Origin: Actinopolyspora mortivallis DSM 44261
Lineage (GTDB): Bacteria > Actinomycetota > Actinomycetes > Mycobacteriales > Pseudonocardiaceae
Length of the DNA stretch: 64,000 nucleotides
Assembly (NCBI RefSeq): GCF_000384035.1
Contig: NZ_KB913024.1
Coordinates: forward strand, 3,479,799 to 3,543,798
Reading direction: 5' to 3'
Below are positions 1 to 8,589 of this stretch, piece by piece. The number at the start of each line of letters is the position of its first letter. Position 1 is the stretch's first letter. The translations under genes and the position numbers were made by a program. The notes below the pieces were generated by a model that saw nothing but the letters and a program-made list of their open reading frames with translations, had not been told where the DNA came from and searched no databases.

Positions 1-679
1 GTCGCCAACCACGCGACCGGGAGTCCCGTCTGACGGAACACTCCGGCGTGAGGTTGCACACCGAACAGCACGATCTCGGACATCGGCAGCCCCGCAGGAG
101 ACGACTCCCTCAGGAAGGAGCCCCGCGAGCGGCACCACACCCGCACGAACGATCCCGTCGAACACCCGCACGGAGAGGAAGAACACACGGAAAAAGCACG
201 AGGGGAAACATCCGAACAGTTTCGAACACGAAAAGGATCAGATTGTTACCGTTCGTCCGAAACATCTCCCTTCCGAAGTCGCACACCGGGAAAAACCACC
301 GATTCGCACGATTCGTTCCGGACGGGAAGACGGGAAACACGCCACATCCGGCAAGACTCTCGGGCGGGTTTTTCCGAGGTGTCAACCTCACCGCGACAGT
401 TCCGGGCGGCGAGTTCTTCGAACCGTCGAGAGCGCACACACCGCGATAAATCACTCCGCTGTGGACGAACCTCCGGGGATCCAGCCCCGTGGGCAGGGGA
501 AACAGACCGCCGTGGACAGCTAACCTCCTGAAGATCCATCCCTTCGATCCTCACGGTGCCGCACGGACGATGGCGTGCTGTCGGCCGAACCGGGAAACGT
601 CGATCCACGGTCGATCCACGGTAGAATAAAGTCTCTGAGAGAGAACCGACGTCGACGAGCGAGAGACTACGGGCGGTCC
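1..679. other. Stretch without a convincing gene
   Basis: No reading frame here has actinomycete third-position bias together with a recognisable product. Bases 1-33 could be the last codons of a plus-strand gene entering from the left (a frame closing with TGA at 31-33), but this cannot be tested inside the window. No tRNA or clear terminator was seen. Confidence 0.4.
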
Positions 680-853
680 ATGATCTGGGAAATCTTTTCC
701 GCAAGCCTCGGATTCGTGAGCATCCTACTTTGCCTGACCTCGACTGCCCTGATTACCAGAAATCAACGTGTTACGAGGACGTCGCGGCTCGTCCTGTGGC
801 TCGGCATCGTGGGGGTGCTCGTCATCTCGTTCGGCAACCTCGTCATGGCCTGA
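680..853 (+). CDS. Small membrane protein of unknown function (57 aa)
   Basis: A 57-residue reading frame starting at ATG 680. It is almost entirely hydrophobic: one helix at about residues 5-25 and a second at about 37-55, with a short charged linker (RNQRVTRTSR) between them, so a two-helix membrane hairpin is likely. No strong Shine-Dalgarno sequence is visible, and an in-frame extension back to 575 looks non-coding. I do not recognise a family. Evidence for expression is limited to the open frame and its membrane-like composition. Confidence 0.45.
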   Translation: MIWEIFSASLGFVSILLCLTSTALITRNQRVTRTSRLVLWLGIVGVLVISFGNLVMA

Positions 854-961
854 GAAAGGACACGACATGAAGTCCTCCCCTGTCGCTCACCACAGACCGC
901 CCGCTGACACCGGAACGAACACCTTCGGCGCTCCGCGACCGCCGAGCGGCTCCGACTCTTA

Positions 962-1864
962 TCACGCCCGCAGCGGCTCGTCCGGCAGGTATCCCACGGC
1001 GGCGACCCCGTTCGCCGAGGCCGTGCCGTCCTGGGCGGCGTTGACGTCCGGTTCGGGACGCCACTCGGGCAGCGGGACCAGGCCGGGTTCGACCAGTTCG
1101 TATCCGGGCAGCAGTTCCCGGATCCGCTCCGGGTCACGCATGATCACCGGGGTGTGGGTGTCGCGGTAGGCGTTCTCACTGCTGTGCACCTGCTCGGCGG
1201 ACATGGTCAGCGCCGTCCCGTGGGAGACGGCCAGATAGCTGCCGGGTGGGCAACTGTCCCGGTAGCGGGCCATGATCCCCACCGGGTCGTCCTCGTCGGA
1301 GACGTACGGCAGGATCGACACGGCCAACACCGCCACAGGACGGCTGAAGTCCAGCAGCTCGGTGACCCCCGGGGCGGCCAGCACGGTCTCCGGATCCCGG
1401 ATGTCCGCCTGGGTGACCGTCACCCGTTCGGTTCCACGCAGTAGCTGTCCGGAGTGGGCCACCACCTCCGGCTCGATGTCCACATAGGCCACCCTGGCCT
1501 CGGGGCACCGGCGCTGGGCGACCTCGTGCACGTTGCCGACCGTGGGCATTCCCGAACCCAGATCGAGGAACTGATCAATTCCGCGACCACAGAGAAAGCG
1601 AATCATTCTTCCGAGAAAAGCGCGTGTTGCGCGCGCGTAAACCTGCACCTCGGGGACTTCCCCCAGCAACCGGTCGACGGCCTGTCGATCCACGGCGAAA
1701 TTGGCCGTCCCCCCCAGGTAGTAATCGAACATGCGTGCGGCGCTGGGGCGCTGCATGTCCACGCCCCGAGCGTACATATCCCCTGATATGCGGCTCAGTG
1801 AACCCCGGTGGGGCCCTCCGCGAGCGCCGCCACCCCGTACCCCGGGGGGCCGAACATCCGTCAT
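962..1864 (-). CDS. DUF574-family S-adenosylmethionine-dependent methyltransferase
   Basis: A 300-aa protein of the actinobacterial DUF574 (Methyltransf_19) family. Near the N-terminus it has the family hallmark RPSAARMFDYYLGG, followed by a Rossmann SAM-binding motif (FLDLGSGMPT) and an acidic second strand (VAYVDIEPEVV). The C-terminal part carries the usual family end (GLVPLPEWRPEP). Such proteins are numerous in Streptomyces, Saccharopolyspora and relatives and lie next to many different genes; their substrates are unknown. The start is placed at ATG 1864 because the longer open frame (to 2008) has atypical composition. It stands alone on the minus strand, so the neighbours give no clue to the substrate. 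Confidence 0.8.
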   Translation of the reverse strand: MTDVRPPGVRGGGARGGPHRGSLSRISGDMYARGVDMQRPSAARMFDYYLGGTANFAVDRQAVDRLLGEVPEVQVYARATRAFLGRMIRFLCGRGIDQFLDLGSGMPTVGNVHEVAQRRCPEARVAYVDIEPEVVAHSGQLLRGTERVTVTQADIRDPETVLAAPGVTELLDFSRPVAVLAVSILPYVSDEDDPVGIMARYRDSCPPGSYLAVSHGTALTMSAEQVHSSENAYRDTHTPVIMRDPERIRELLPGYELVEPGLVPLPEWRPEPDVNAAQDGTASANGVAAVGYLPDEPLRA

Positions 1865-2074
1865 GGTTCCACGGTACAGGCACTTCCGGGAATTGTGGAA
1901 CACTCGCTTACCGGCCGGTCTGAAGAATGGGATCTTCCCATCCGAAAAACGCGCTGCGCTTCCGCCCGCACACAATTCGTGTCGTTTCCCGGAAGCCCGG
2001 TCGGTCAACGCGAAAACCGACCGGACAACCAGGTTTCCTTGATTGTTTTCGGGAGGAGCGCGCCCCGCGCCACC

Positions 2075-3673
2075 TCATCCGAAGGGTATGCGCAGCTCCG
2101 CCGGAGCCGTGGAGGAGGAGCCGAAGGCGACGGAGCCGCCGCCCTCCTCCCGGTACCGGGCGTCCACCGTGTCCACCACCAGCACCAGCCGGTTACCCGC
2201 GGAGACGTTCCACACCACAGGCTGAAGTGCCAGGTCCACCTCGCTCGGCACTCCCGACTCGTCATTACGCACAGTAATCGGCTTGTGGGTGATCAGACTT
2301 CCCTTGCCCAGGGGCCCCACCTCGTAGAGATGAGCGAACAGCGAGACCTCCCGCCCGGTCGGGGTAACCGGCAGCCGCAGCCGCGGGGTGCCGCTCACCG
2401 TGGCCTCGGACGACAGTGGTTCCGAGCTCCACACGGCCGCGTCGTCCCGGTCGACCAGGGGAACCGAGACCCCCACCGGAACACGCGCGAAGCCCTGAAG
2501 CAGGCCGCTGAGCATGACGGTGCCGCTGCGAGCCAGGGTGGGATCCCCCACGTCGATCCGGTGCTGCCAGTCGGAAACCGGCCCCTCGACCAGCTCGCCG
2601 GTCTCCGGACGCAGCAAGCCGTCGGAGACCGGCTCCGTCAGGCGGAACCGACTGGTCTCGGTGGTCACCGCCTCCCAGGAGGGGTACTCACGCCACCCGG
2701 AGCCGTTGAGCGGTTCGAGTTCCACCGCGCTGTCGGAGAGACCGTTGCGCACCCCGCGCAGATGCCGGTCGAACCACTCCGTGGCCCGCTCCCAGATGCG
2801 GTTGGGCAGACCGGCGGCGCCGAAGGCCTCCGGGGTGGCGTGGTCGCCGGGGGCCAGCATCAGCCGTTTGGGCCCGTTCAGCGCGCCGAACAGGTCGGTG
2901 ATCTGCTTGGGAGGGAAGAACGAGTCCTGCCAGGCGTTGGCCAGCAGCACGGCGGTGCCGTTCTCGTTGAGCTCCTCGACCCGGTTGGCCGGGGAACGCT
3001 CCGGAGCCAGGTGCAGCGCCTCCTCCGTGCGGTGCTCGCGGTAGGCCCGCTCCAGTTCACGCAGGTCCTCCCCGAAACGTCCGGTCACGTGCCCGATGCC
3101 GAGCAGCAGTTCGGCGGCGCCCGCACTGACCGTGTCGTTCGGGTACAGCGACGCGGCCAGGTCGGCCCAGCCGCTCATGGCGGCCACGGCGTCCACCCTG
3201 GGATCCTCGGCGGCGGTCAGGGCGCTGATCCCGGCCCCGTAGGAGATCCCGGCCATGCCGACGTTCTCCGCACCGGCCGAGGTGTGGGACACCGCCCAGT
3301 CGATCACGCGGCTGGCGTCGGCGACGTCCTCCGGACCGGCCACCTCCACCTCTCCCTCGGAGGCGTAGAACCCCCGGGCGGTGTAGGTGACCACGACGTA
3401 GCCCGAGTCGTGCACCAGCCGGGAGGCCGCGCCCAGGTACTCGATGTTGGGCACCGCCCAGCTGGCGGGCATCACCAGCAGGGGGCGGGGTCCCCGCGCC
3501 GGACCGGTCGGTTCGACGACCTTGGCGTCCAGGGTCACGCCTCCCGCGCCGGGAATGGCCTCCCTGCTGACGGCGAAACCGGTCTGCTCGGCGGCGCCGG
3601 CGAGCGGGGCGAGGGGCTGGGCACACAGCAGCGTGGTGAGCGCCGCCGCGGCGAGCGTGAGTAATCGGCGCAC
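2075..3673 (-). CDS. Secreted S15-type alpha/beta hydrolase (CocE/NonD, Xaa-Pro dipeptidyl-peptidase-like)
   Basis: A 532-aa secreted hydrolase. GTG 3673 is preceded by a good ribosome site (GGAAAGG) and starts a clear Sec signal peptide (RR, then a Leu/Ala-rich core, cleaved near AGAAEQ). The catalytic serine lies in GISYGAG, the acid is probably the Asp of NAWQDSFFPP, and the histidine is in APGDHATPEAF, the order expected of peptidase family S15. The C-terminal third is beta-rich, as in the jelly-roll domain of X-Pro dipeptidyl-peptidases and cocaine esterase. Expected to hydrolyse peptide or acyl-ester bonds outside the cell; the substrate cannot be deduced. It is divergent from the spermidine-synthase-like gene at 3935. 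Confidence 0.82.
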   Translation of the reverse strand: MRRLLTLAAAALTTLLCAQPLAPLAGAAEQTGFAVSREAIPGAGGVTLDAKVVEPTGPARGPRPLLVMPASWAVPNIEYLGAASRLVHDSGYVVVTYTARGFYASEGEVEVAGPEDVADASRVIDWAVSHTSAGAENVGMAGISYGAGISALTAAEDPRVDAVAAMSGWADLAASLYPNDTVSAGAAELLLGIGHVTGRFGEDLRELERAYREHRTEEALHLAPERSPANRVEELNENGTAVLLANAWQDSFFPPKQITDLFGALNGPKRLMLAPGDHATPEAFGAAGLPNRIWERATEWFDRHLRGVRNGLSDSAVELEPLNGSGWREYPSWEAVTTETSRFRLTEPVSDGLLRPETGELVEGPVSDWQHRIDVGDPTLARSGTVMLSGLLQGFARVPVGVSVPLVDRDDAAVWSSEPLSSEATVSGTPRLRLPVTPTGREVSLFAHLYEVGPLGKGSLITHKPITVRNDESGVPSEVDLALQPVVWNVSAGNRLVLVVDTVDARYREEGGGSVAFGSSSTAPAELRIPFG

Positions 3674-3880
3674 GGTGTCGTTTCCTTTCCGAACGGAAGG
3701 GCAGACCGTCCCACCCCGCTTCCGGGATCCGGAAAAGTCTGCTCTAGAGTGATCCGAGACACAACGGAGAGAGTACACACGAGCTACTGTCGAGTAGCAA
3801 TACATGAAATGAGCTCACTCGATCCGGACGTGCCCGGAGACCCACCCACAGCACTTCCCTCCGGGCGCTCCTACGCTGTA

Positions 3881-3897
3881 TTCGGAGTGACTCCGAA
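3881..3897. promoter_or_regulatory. Perfect 17-bp palindrome upstream of the spermidine-synthase-like gene
   Basis: Eight-base arms (TTCGGAGT and ACTCCGAA) surround a single central G. The site ends 37 bp before the start at 3935, inside the divergent intergenic region, where a repressor operator would be expected. The cognate regulator is unknown and no regulator gene is adjacent. Confidence 0.4.
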
Positions 3898-3934
3898 CTG
3901 ACTTTCGGCCCGCATCGGCTAGCAGGAAACGGCG

Positions 3935-4822
3935 GTGAGGATGGCGAACACCACGGGCTCCTGGCTGCGCGAACCCATACGCGAGGACGTGGCGGATCTG
4001 TGGCGGCTGCACGAGGTGCACTGCACGGCCGACACCGAGTTCCAACGGATGCTGATCGCACGCACCCGCCTCGGGGTCACCCTGTTCTGCGACGACAACC
4101 CCCAGAGCGCCGAGTGCGGACAACTGGCCTTCCACGAGGCCGAACTGATACCGGCCGCGTTGCTGGCCGAACGGGTGCGACGGGTGCTGGTCATCGGGTG
4201 CAGCGAAGGGCCCGTGCCCCAGATCGCCGCCGAACTCGGCGCGGAACGCGTCGACCACGTCGACATCGACCCCGAGTGCGTGCGGCTGTGCGCCGACCAC
4301 CTGCCCTTCGGCTACACCCCCGAGGACGTGAAACGTGCCGAGCACTGGGAAGGCCCCGTGCGACTGCACTACGCCGACGGGGCGGACTTCGTCGCCGAGG
4401 CGCTGCGGCGCGGCGACAGCTACGACGTGATCGTGCTCGACCTGCCCGAGGAGGACCAGGACTCCACCGAGGGCCACAACGCCATGTACGGCCAGGAGTT
4501 CTTCGAGACCTACCGGAGGCTGCTCACCCCCGGCGGGGTGCTCAGCACCCACGTGAGCAGGCCGCACCTGAGCTTTCCCACCGCCGAGACCGTGGAGAGC
4601 CTGCGCCGCCCCTGGCAACAGCTCGGGCGCACCTTCGACACCCGCGTCTTCTTCCGCTCCACCGAACAGCCCTGGGCGGCGATCATGATCGGCAGCCCGA
4701 CCCGCAGGGCCGACCCGGTGCGGCGGATGCGGGAACGGCTGGCCGAGATCGACTACACCCCGCACACCATCGACGCGGAGGAGCTGCGCGGGGCGACCTA
4801 CCTGCCGCTGGCGTTGCGCTGA
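3935..4822 (+). CDS. Spermidine-synthase-like class I methyltransferase-fold protein
   Basis: A 295-aa soluble Rossmann-fold protein resembling the catalytic domain of spermidine synthases. It has a nucleotide-binding loop (VLVIGCSEGPVPQ), an acidic end of strand 2 (VDIDPECVRL), a YADGADF segment and an active-site-like DVIVLDLPEED. The second copy of this fold in the window (35286) is membrane-anchored; this one has no membrane helix. GTG 3935 is preferred over ATG 3941 because AGGA at 3924-3927 is better spaced for it. Whether it transfers an aminopropyl or a methyl group cannot be told from sequence. It is convergent with the next gene across a strong hairpin. Confidence 0.65.
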   Translation: MRMANTTGSWLREPIREDVADLWRLHEVHCTADTEFQRMLIARTRLGVTLFCDDNPQSAECGQLAFHEAELIPAALLAERVRRVLVIGCSEGPVPQIAAELGAERVDHVDIDPECVRLCADHLPFGYTPEDVKRAEHWEGPVRLHYADGADFVAEALRRGDSYDVIVLDLPEEDQDSTEGHNAMYGQEFFETYRRLLTPGGVLSTHVSRPHLSFPTAETVESLRRPWQQLGRTFDTRVFFRSTEQPWAAIMIGSPTRRADPVRRMRERLAEIDYTPHTIDAEELRGATYLPLALR

Positions 4823-4826
4823 GTCC

Positions 4827-4872
4827 CACGGCCGCCGTGCCGGTTCCACCGAGAAGCGGCACGGCGGCCGTG
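4827..4872. terminator. Strong hairpin between convergent genes
   Basis: A perfect 16-bp inverted repeat (arms 4827-4842 and 4857-4872, 14-nt loop) fills the gap between the stop codons at 4822 (+) and 4877 (-). It has no T tract, but it is placed to act as a bidirectional terminator or mRNA-end stabiliser. Confidence 0.65.
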
Positions 4873-4876
4873 CGCA

Positions 4877-5140
4877 CTACGACCTGCTGCGGTGGAAGAC
4901 CAGGCGGTACAGGACCAGCAGGATCAGCGAGCCGACCACGGCCCAGAGGAAGCTGGCGAGGTTGAAACCGGACACTCCCGCCCCGTCGAAGACGGTCGTG
5001 CTGATCCAGCCACCGAGCAACCCACCGACGACGCCGATGAGGATGGTGACGATGATCCCGCCCGGATCCTTGCCCGGAAGGATCAGCTTGGCCACCGCTC
5101 CGGCGATCAGTCCGAACAGGATCCAGCTGAGAATACCCAC
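4877..5140 (-). CDS. GlsB/YeaQ/YmgE-family stress-response membrane protein
   Basis: An 87-aa integral membrane protein of the transglycosylase-associated/YeaQ family. It has three hydrophobic helices with the family's glycine-rich pattern (SWILFGLIAGAVAKLILPG, then GGIIVTILIGVVGGLLGGW, then FLWAVVGSLILL). GTG 5140 is chosen because a CGGAG ribosome site precedes it; the longer upstream frame is arginine/proline-rich and non-coding in character. Members are induced by general or cell-envelope stress in several bacteria, but the molecular role is not established. It appears monocistronic. Confidence 0.85.
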   Translation of the reverse strand: MGILSWILFGLIAGAVAKLILPGKDPGGIIVTILIGVVGGLLGGWISTTVFDGAGVSGFNLASFLWAVVGSLILLVLYRLVFHRSRS

Positions 5141-5377
5141 CGCGAACTCCGTTTCGTGGTTCGACGTTGTCGCTTGATCGGCTGTTACCCACGGCACGAG
5201 TGGTTCAAACGAACAGCCGGCCCCGGCCACGATACGGCGGAACACCACACCGGACCCGCCGGGTGGCACGTACGAAACGGCCCGCGTCGGCGCGGCTGCC
5301 CGCATCCCGGATGGACGCCGTGGAGTCACCGGAGACACCGGAGAAGGGCCCTCGCCGGTGGTCGGGAAGCCGGGGAG

Positions 5378-6253
5378 TCAGTCGGTCGTCGCGGCGAGGA
5401 AGGCCTCGCGGGCGTGGTGGGTGGTGTGCTGGGGCCAGAGCGCGTGGAGGGGAACGAAGTGGGGCGGTCGCAGCTCGAGCACGCGGACCCGACCGTCCGC
5501 CACCCAGCCCGGGGCGGCGGTGACGAAGGCGATGTGGTCGGTGCCGAGCACGGCGGTGGTCGGCGGGGTGCCCTGGACCGGGTTGCGCCGCAGGCGGGGT
5601 TCGAAACCGGCCCGACGACAGTGCTCGACGAGCAGGTCGGTGTAACCGGAACGGCCCGGTGTCCCCCAGACCATGACGGTTTCCTCCGCCAGCTCGGCGA
5701 GGTCGACGGTGGCGCGGTCGGCCAAGTGGTGCTCGGCGGCCACGGCCACGTGCAGACGGTGGTGGGTCAGCAGGCTGCGGGTCAGTCCGTGGACGGGCGT
5801 CATGGCCCGGCACAGACCGAGGTCGAGGTCTCCGGCCAGCAGCTGCTCGACGAGTTCGTGCGGGTAACGCTGGTTAATGCGCGAGGCCAGCTCGGGACGG
5901 GTGCGGTGTGCCCGGGCCAGCAGGGTGGTGACCTCCTCACCGGTGACGGCCGGGGTGTGACCGACGCTGAGGGTTTCGGGTTCCCCTCGGCCGATGCGGC
6001 GGGCCCGGTGCACCGCCGAACGGGCGAGGCCGTGCAGCATCCGGGCGTCGGCGATCAGGGCCTGTCCGGCGGGCAGCACGGTGAGCGTGCTGGCACCCCG
6101 GTCGAGCAGGGCCACGCCGACCTCCCGTTCCAGGGCGCGGATCGAGGTGGACAGCGCCTGCTGGGACAGGTGCAGCCGCTTGGCGGCGCGGGTGAAACTG
6201 CCCTCCTCGGCCACGGCGACGAGATGGTGCAGTTTGTGCAGGTCCAGACCCAT
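5378..6253 (-). CDS. LysR-family transcriptional regulator
   Basis: A 291-aa regulator. Residues 1-60 form the LysR winged helix-turn-helix (DLHKLHHLVAVAEEGSFTRAA, then RLHLSQQALSTSIRALE), followed by a periplasmic-binding-like effector domain. It lies 138 bp downstream of the SDR gene on the same strand, whereas LysR regulators are more often divergent from their targets, so control of that SDR is plausible but unproven. The inducer cannot be deduced. Confidence 0.85.
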   Translation of the reverse strand: MGLDLHKLHHLVAVAEEGSFTRAAKRLHLSQQALSTSIRALEREVGVALLDRGASTLTVLPAGQALIADARMLHGLARSAVHRARRIGRGEPETLSVGHTPAVTGEEVTTLLARAHRTRPELASRINQRYPHELVEQLLAGDLDLGLCRAMTPVHGLTRSLLTHHRLHVAVAAEHHLADRATVDLAELAEETVMVWGTPGRSGYTDLLVEHCRRAGFEPRLRRNPVQGTPPTTAVLGTDHIAFVTAAPGWVADGRVRVLELRPPHFVPLHALWPQHTTHHAREAFLAATTD

Positions 6254-6391
6254 GTGTCGCGTCCCGGTTCGCGGTGGTGACCACGACCAGCCTAACCGGG
6301 AACGCGCGGGCGGGCGCGTGGCGAGACCACCTCCTCCGGAGGCGCCCCGGCCCGGGTAGCCTCCGACCGCTGTCCTCGACGGCCTCGTTCC

Positions 6392-7144
6392 TCAGCGGGT
6401 GGTGTAGCCGCCGTTGGGGAACAGGGTCTGGCCGGTGAACCACCACCCGTCGGTGGCCAGGAACTCGATGATCGGGGCGATGTCCTCGATCCGGGTGAGC
6501 TGGTTGCCCATGGCCTGCGACTTGTGGAACTCCACCCGCTCGGGCGTCTCCTGCGGGTAGAAGAACGGAGTGTCCATCGGCCCCGGAGCCACGGTGTTGA
6601 CCGAGATCCCCCGGTCGGCGAACTCCTTGGCCGCCGCCCGGGTGAAGTGCTCCAACGGCGCCTTGCCCCCCGCGTAGGTGGAGTAGCCGTCGGTGAACGC
6701 CGCCAGCAACGAGGTGCCCAGACTGATGATCCTGCCGTGGTCGCGGAGCCTGCGCCCGGCCTCCTGGATGAAGAAGTAGCCCGCCTTGGCGTTGACCGCG
6801 AACATGCGGTCGTACTCCTCCTCGGTGGTCTCCAGGATCGGCTTGCGCAGCACCATCCCGGTGGTGTTCACGGCGATGTCGGCGCCGCCGAAGGTGTCCA
6901 CCGCCGTGTCGAACAGCCGCCGTACCTCGCTCAGTCGGGTCAGCTCCGCCTGCACCGGGACCGCCCGCGACCCAGCCTGGCGCACGGCCTCGACGGTCCT
7001 GTCCGCGTCCTCGGCCGAGGAGTCGCCGTGGTAGTGCACCACGACCTTAGCCCCCCGTTCGGCGAAGGTCGTGGCCAACAACCCGCCCAGGTTCTTGGCC
7101 CCTCCGCCGATCACGGCCACCTTGTCACTCAACGTGCCGGTCAT
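6392..7144 (-). CDS. SDR-family oxidoreductase
   Basis: A 250-aa classical short-chain dehydrogenase/reductase. It has the N-terminal cofactor motif (VIGGGAKNLGG, a variant of TGxxxGxG), an NTTG-type structural motif (AVNTTGM), an active-site serine region (ISLGTSLLAA) and the YxxxK pair in STYAGGKAPLEHF. In classical SDRs the catalytic pair is YxxxK: here Y-A-G-G-K fits. ATG 7144 is preceded by GGGAGGG at good spacing. Most likely a 3-oxoacyl-ACP-reductase-like NAD(P)H enzyme acting on an unidentified carbonyl or alcohol. Followed by the LysR gene, possibly as one transcript. Confidence 0.82.
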   Translation of the reverse strand: MTGTLSDKVAVIGGGAKNLGGLLATTFAERGAKVVVHYHGDSSAEDADRTVEAVRQAGSRAVPVQAELTRLSEVRRLFDTAVDTFGGADIAVNTTGMVLRKPILETTEEEYDRMFAVNAKAGYFFIQEAGRRLRDHGRIISLGTSLLAAFTDGYSTYAGGKAPLEHFTRAAAKEFADRGISVNTVAPGPMDTPFFYPQETPERVEFHKSQAMGNQLTRIEDIAPIIEFLATDGWWFTGQTLFPNGGYTTR

Positions 7145-7407
7145 GCTCGTCCCTCCCCGTTCGTGTCGGCACGGTCGGCGCGTCGGCACCGACCACACCG
7201 TCGACGCTAGGCGGCCGCCCCGCGGCCCGGGAAACACAACCTTTTCGTAGCCCCACAAACGGAACCGATAACCGCAGGGCAGCCGACCTTTTCCCGTTCC
7301 GGGACGCAGTTCGTGGCCACTCGGGAACGCCGAGGAACTCCCCTCGCGCACCGACACGGGCGTCGCCTTCCGGGACCGAGGGCCGTCCGGTTGCTACTCT
7401 CCGCCCC

Positions 7408-8586
7408 ATGCACACCAGCGGCGGGGAATCCGTACTCCGGCAACGCCGTACGGGCGAGGCCCCGGAGGTCGGCGCGATCGAACTCTTCTTCGACCTCGTG
7501 TACGTCTTCGCCGTGATCCAGCTGTCCCACTTCCTGCTCGCGCACCTGACCGGTCTCGGCATCGTCGAGACGGCCGTGCTGTTCCTGGCCGTCTGGTGGG
7601 GATGGAACTACACGGCGTGGGCGATGAACTGGCTCAACCCGGAACACACGGCGGTGCGGGTGCTGCTGGCGGTGCTCATGCTGGCCGCGCTGGGTATGTC
7701 CGTGTCCCTGCCCGCCGCCTTCGACGACGAGGCACTGCTGTTCGCGGGCTGCTACGTGTTCCTCCAGGTGGTGCGCACCGCCTTCGTGGTGTGGGCGTGC
7801 CGGGGGCTGCCCCTCGGCAGGAACTACACCCACCTGCTGGTCTGGAGCGTGCTGGCCGGGGTGTTCTGGATCGCGGGCGCACTGGCCCCCGCCCACCAGC
7901 TGTGGCTGTGGGTGGTGGCGGTGGTGGTCGACTACGCGGCCCCCCTGGTGCGGTTCTACCTGCCCGGGCTGGGCAACCGACCCGAGCACACCTGGCCGTT
8001 GCACCGCGAACACCTGGCCGAACGCAACCGCCTGGTGTTCATCATCGCGCTGGGCGAGTCGATCCTGATCATGGGCTTCGCGCTCATCGACGTGGAGCTG
8101 ACCGCACCCGTGATCGCCGCCACCGTGCTCGGTTTCGCCGGGTTGGTGCTGCTGTGGTGGAACTACTTCGGTTTCCGCATCAGCCACGAGGTCGAACACG
8201 ACCCGGAGGGAAGCCACCAGACGGCGATCGCCCGGTCGGCGTTCGCCTACGCGCACGCGGTCATGATCGCCGGGGCGATCGTGCTGGCCGTCTCCATCGA
8301 GCAGGTGACGCTGCACCCGCTGGGGCACCTCGACGCGGCCGTCGTCGGCTGCGTCACCGGCGGGCCGGGGCTGTACCTGCTGGGCAACCTGCTCTACATT
8401 CGCGCCCGCACCGGAAAACTCGCCGTCTCGCGGGTGGTGGTCCTGCTGCTGCTGGTGTTGCTGGCGGTGTTCGCACTGGTCACCCACGCCGTAACCCCGA
8501 TCGTGCTGGCGGGGTTGTCCACGCTGTGCATGCTGGGGCTGGCGGTCTACTCCAGCAGCGCCCGACCCACCGTCGCGCACGCCTGA
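7408..8586 (+). CDS. Low-temperature-requirement A (LtrA) family membrane protein, copy 1
   Basis: A 392-aa polytopic membrane protein of the LtrA family (PF06772), named after a Listeria locus needed for growth in the cold. The N-terminus carries the hallmark VGAIELFFDLVYVFAVIQLSHFL, followed by about ten hydrophobic helices. An HLAERNRLVFIIALGESIL segment near the middle is characteristic of the family. Biochemical function is unknown. The stop codon is three bases before the start of a second LtrA gene, so the two are almost certainly cotranscribed. Confidence 0.85.
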   Translation: MHTSGGESVLRQRRTGEAPEVGAIELFFDLVYVFAVIQLSHFLLAHLTGLGIVETAVLFLAVWWGWNYTAWAMNWLNPEHTAVRVLLAVLMLAALGMSVSLPAAFDDEALLFAGCYVFLQVVRTAFVVWACRGLPLGRNYTHLLVWSVLAGVFWIAGALAPAHQLWLWVVAVVVDYAAPLVRFYLPGLGNRPEHTWPLHREHLAERNRLVFIIALGESILIMGFALIDVELTAPVIAATVLGFAGLVLLWWNYFGFRISHEVEHDPEGSHQTAIARSAFAYAHAVMIAGAIVLAVSIEQVTLHPLGHLDAAVVGCVTGGPGLYLLGNLLYIRARTGKLAVSRVVVLLLLVLLAVFALVTHAVTPIVLAGLSTLCMLGLAVYSSSARPTVAHA

Positions 8587-8589
8587 GGC

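Noticed and set aside
110..704. Minus-strand frames in the first 700 bases
   Set aside because: Arg/Ser/Pro-rich, no ribosome site, no family resemblance.
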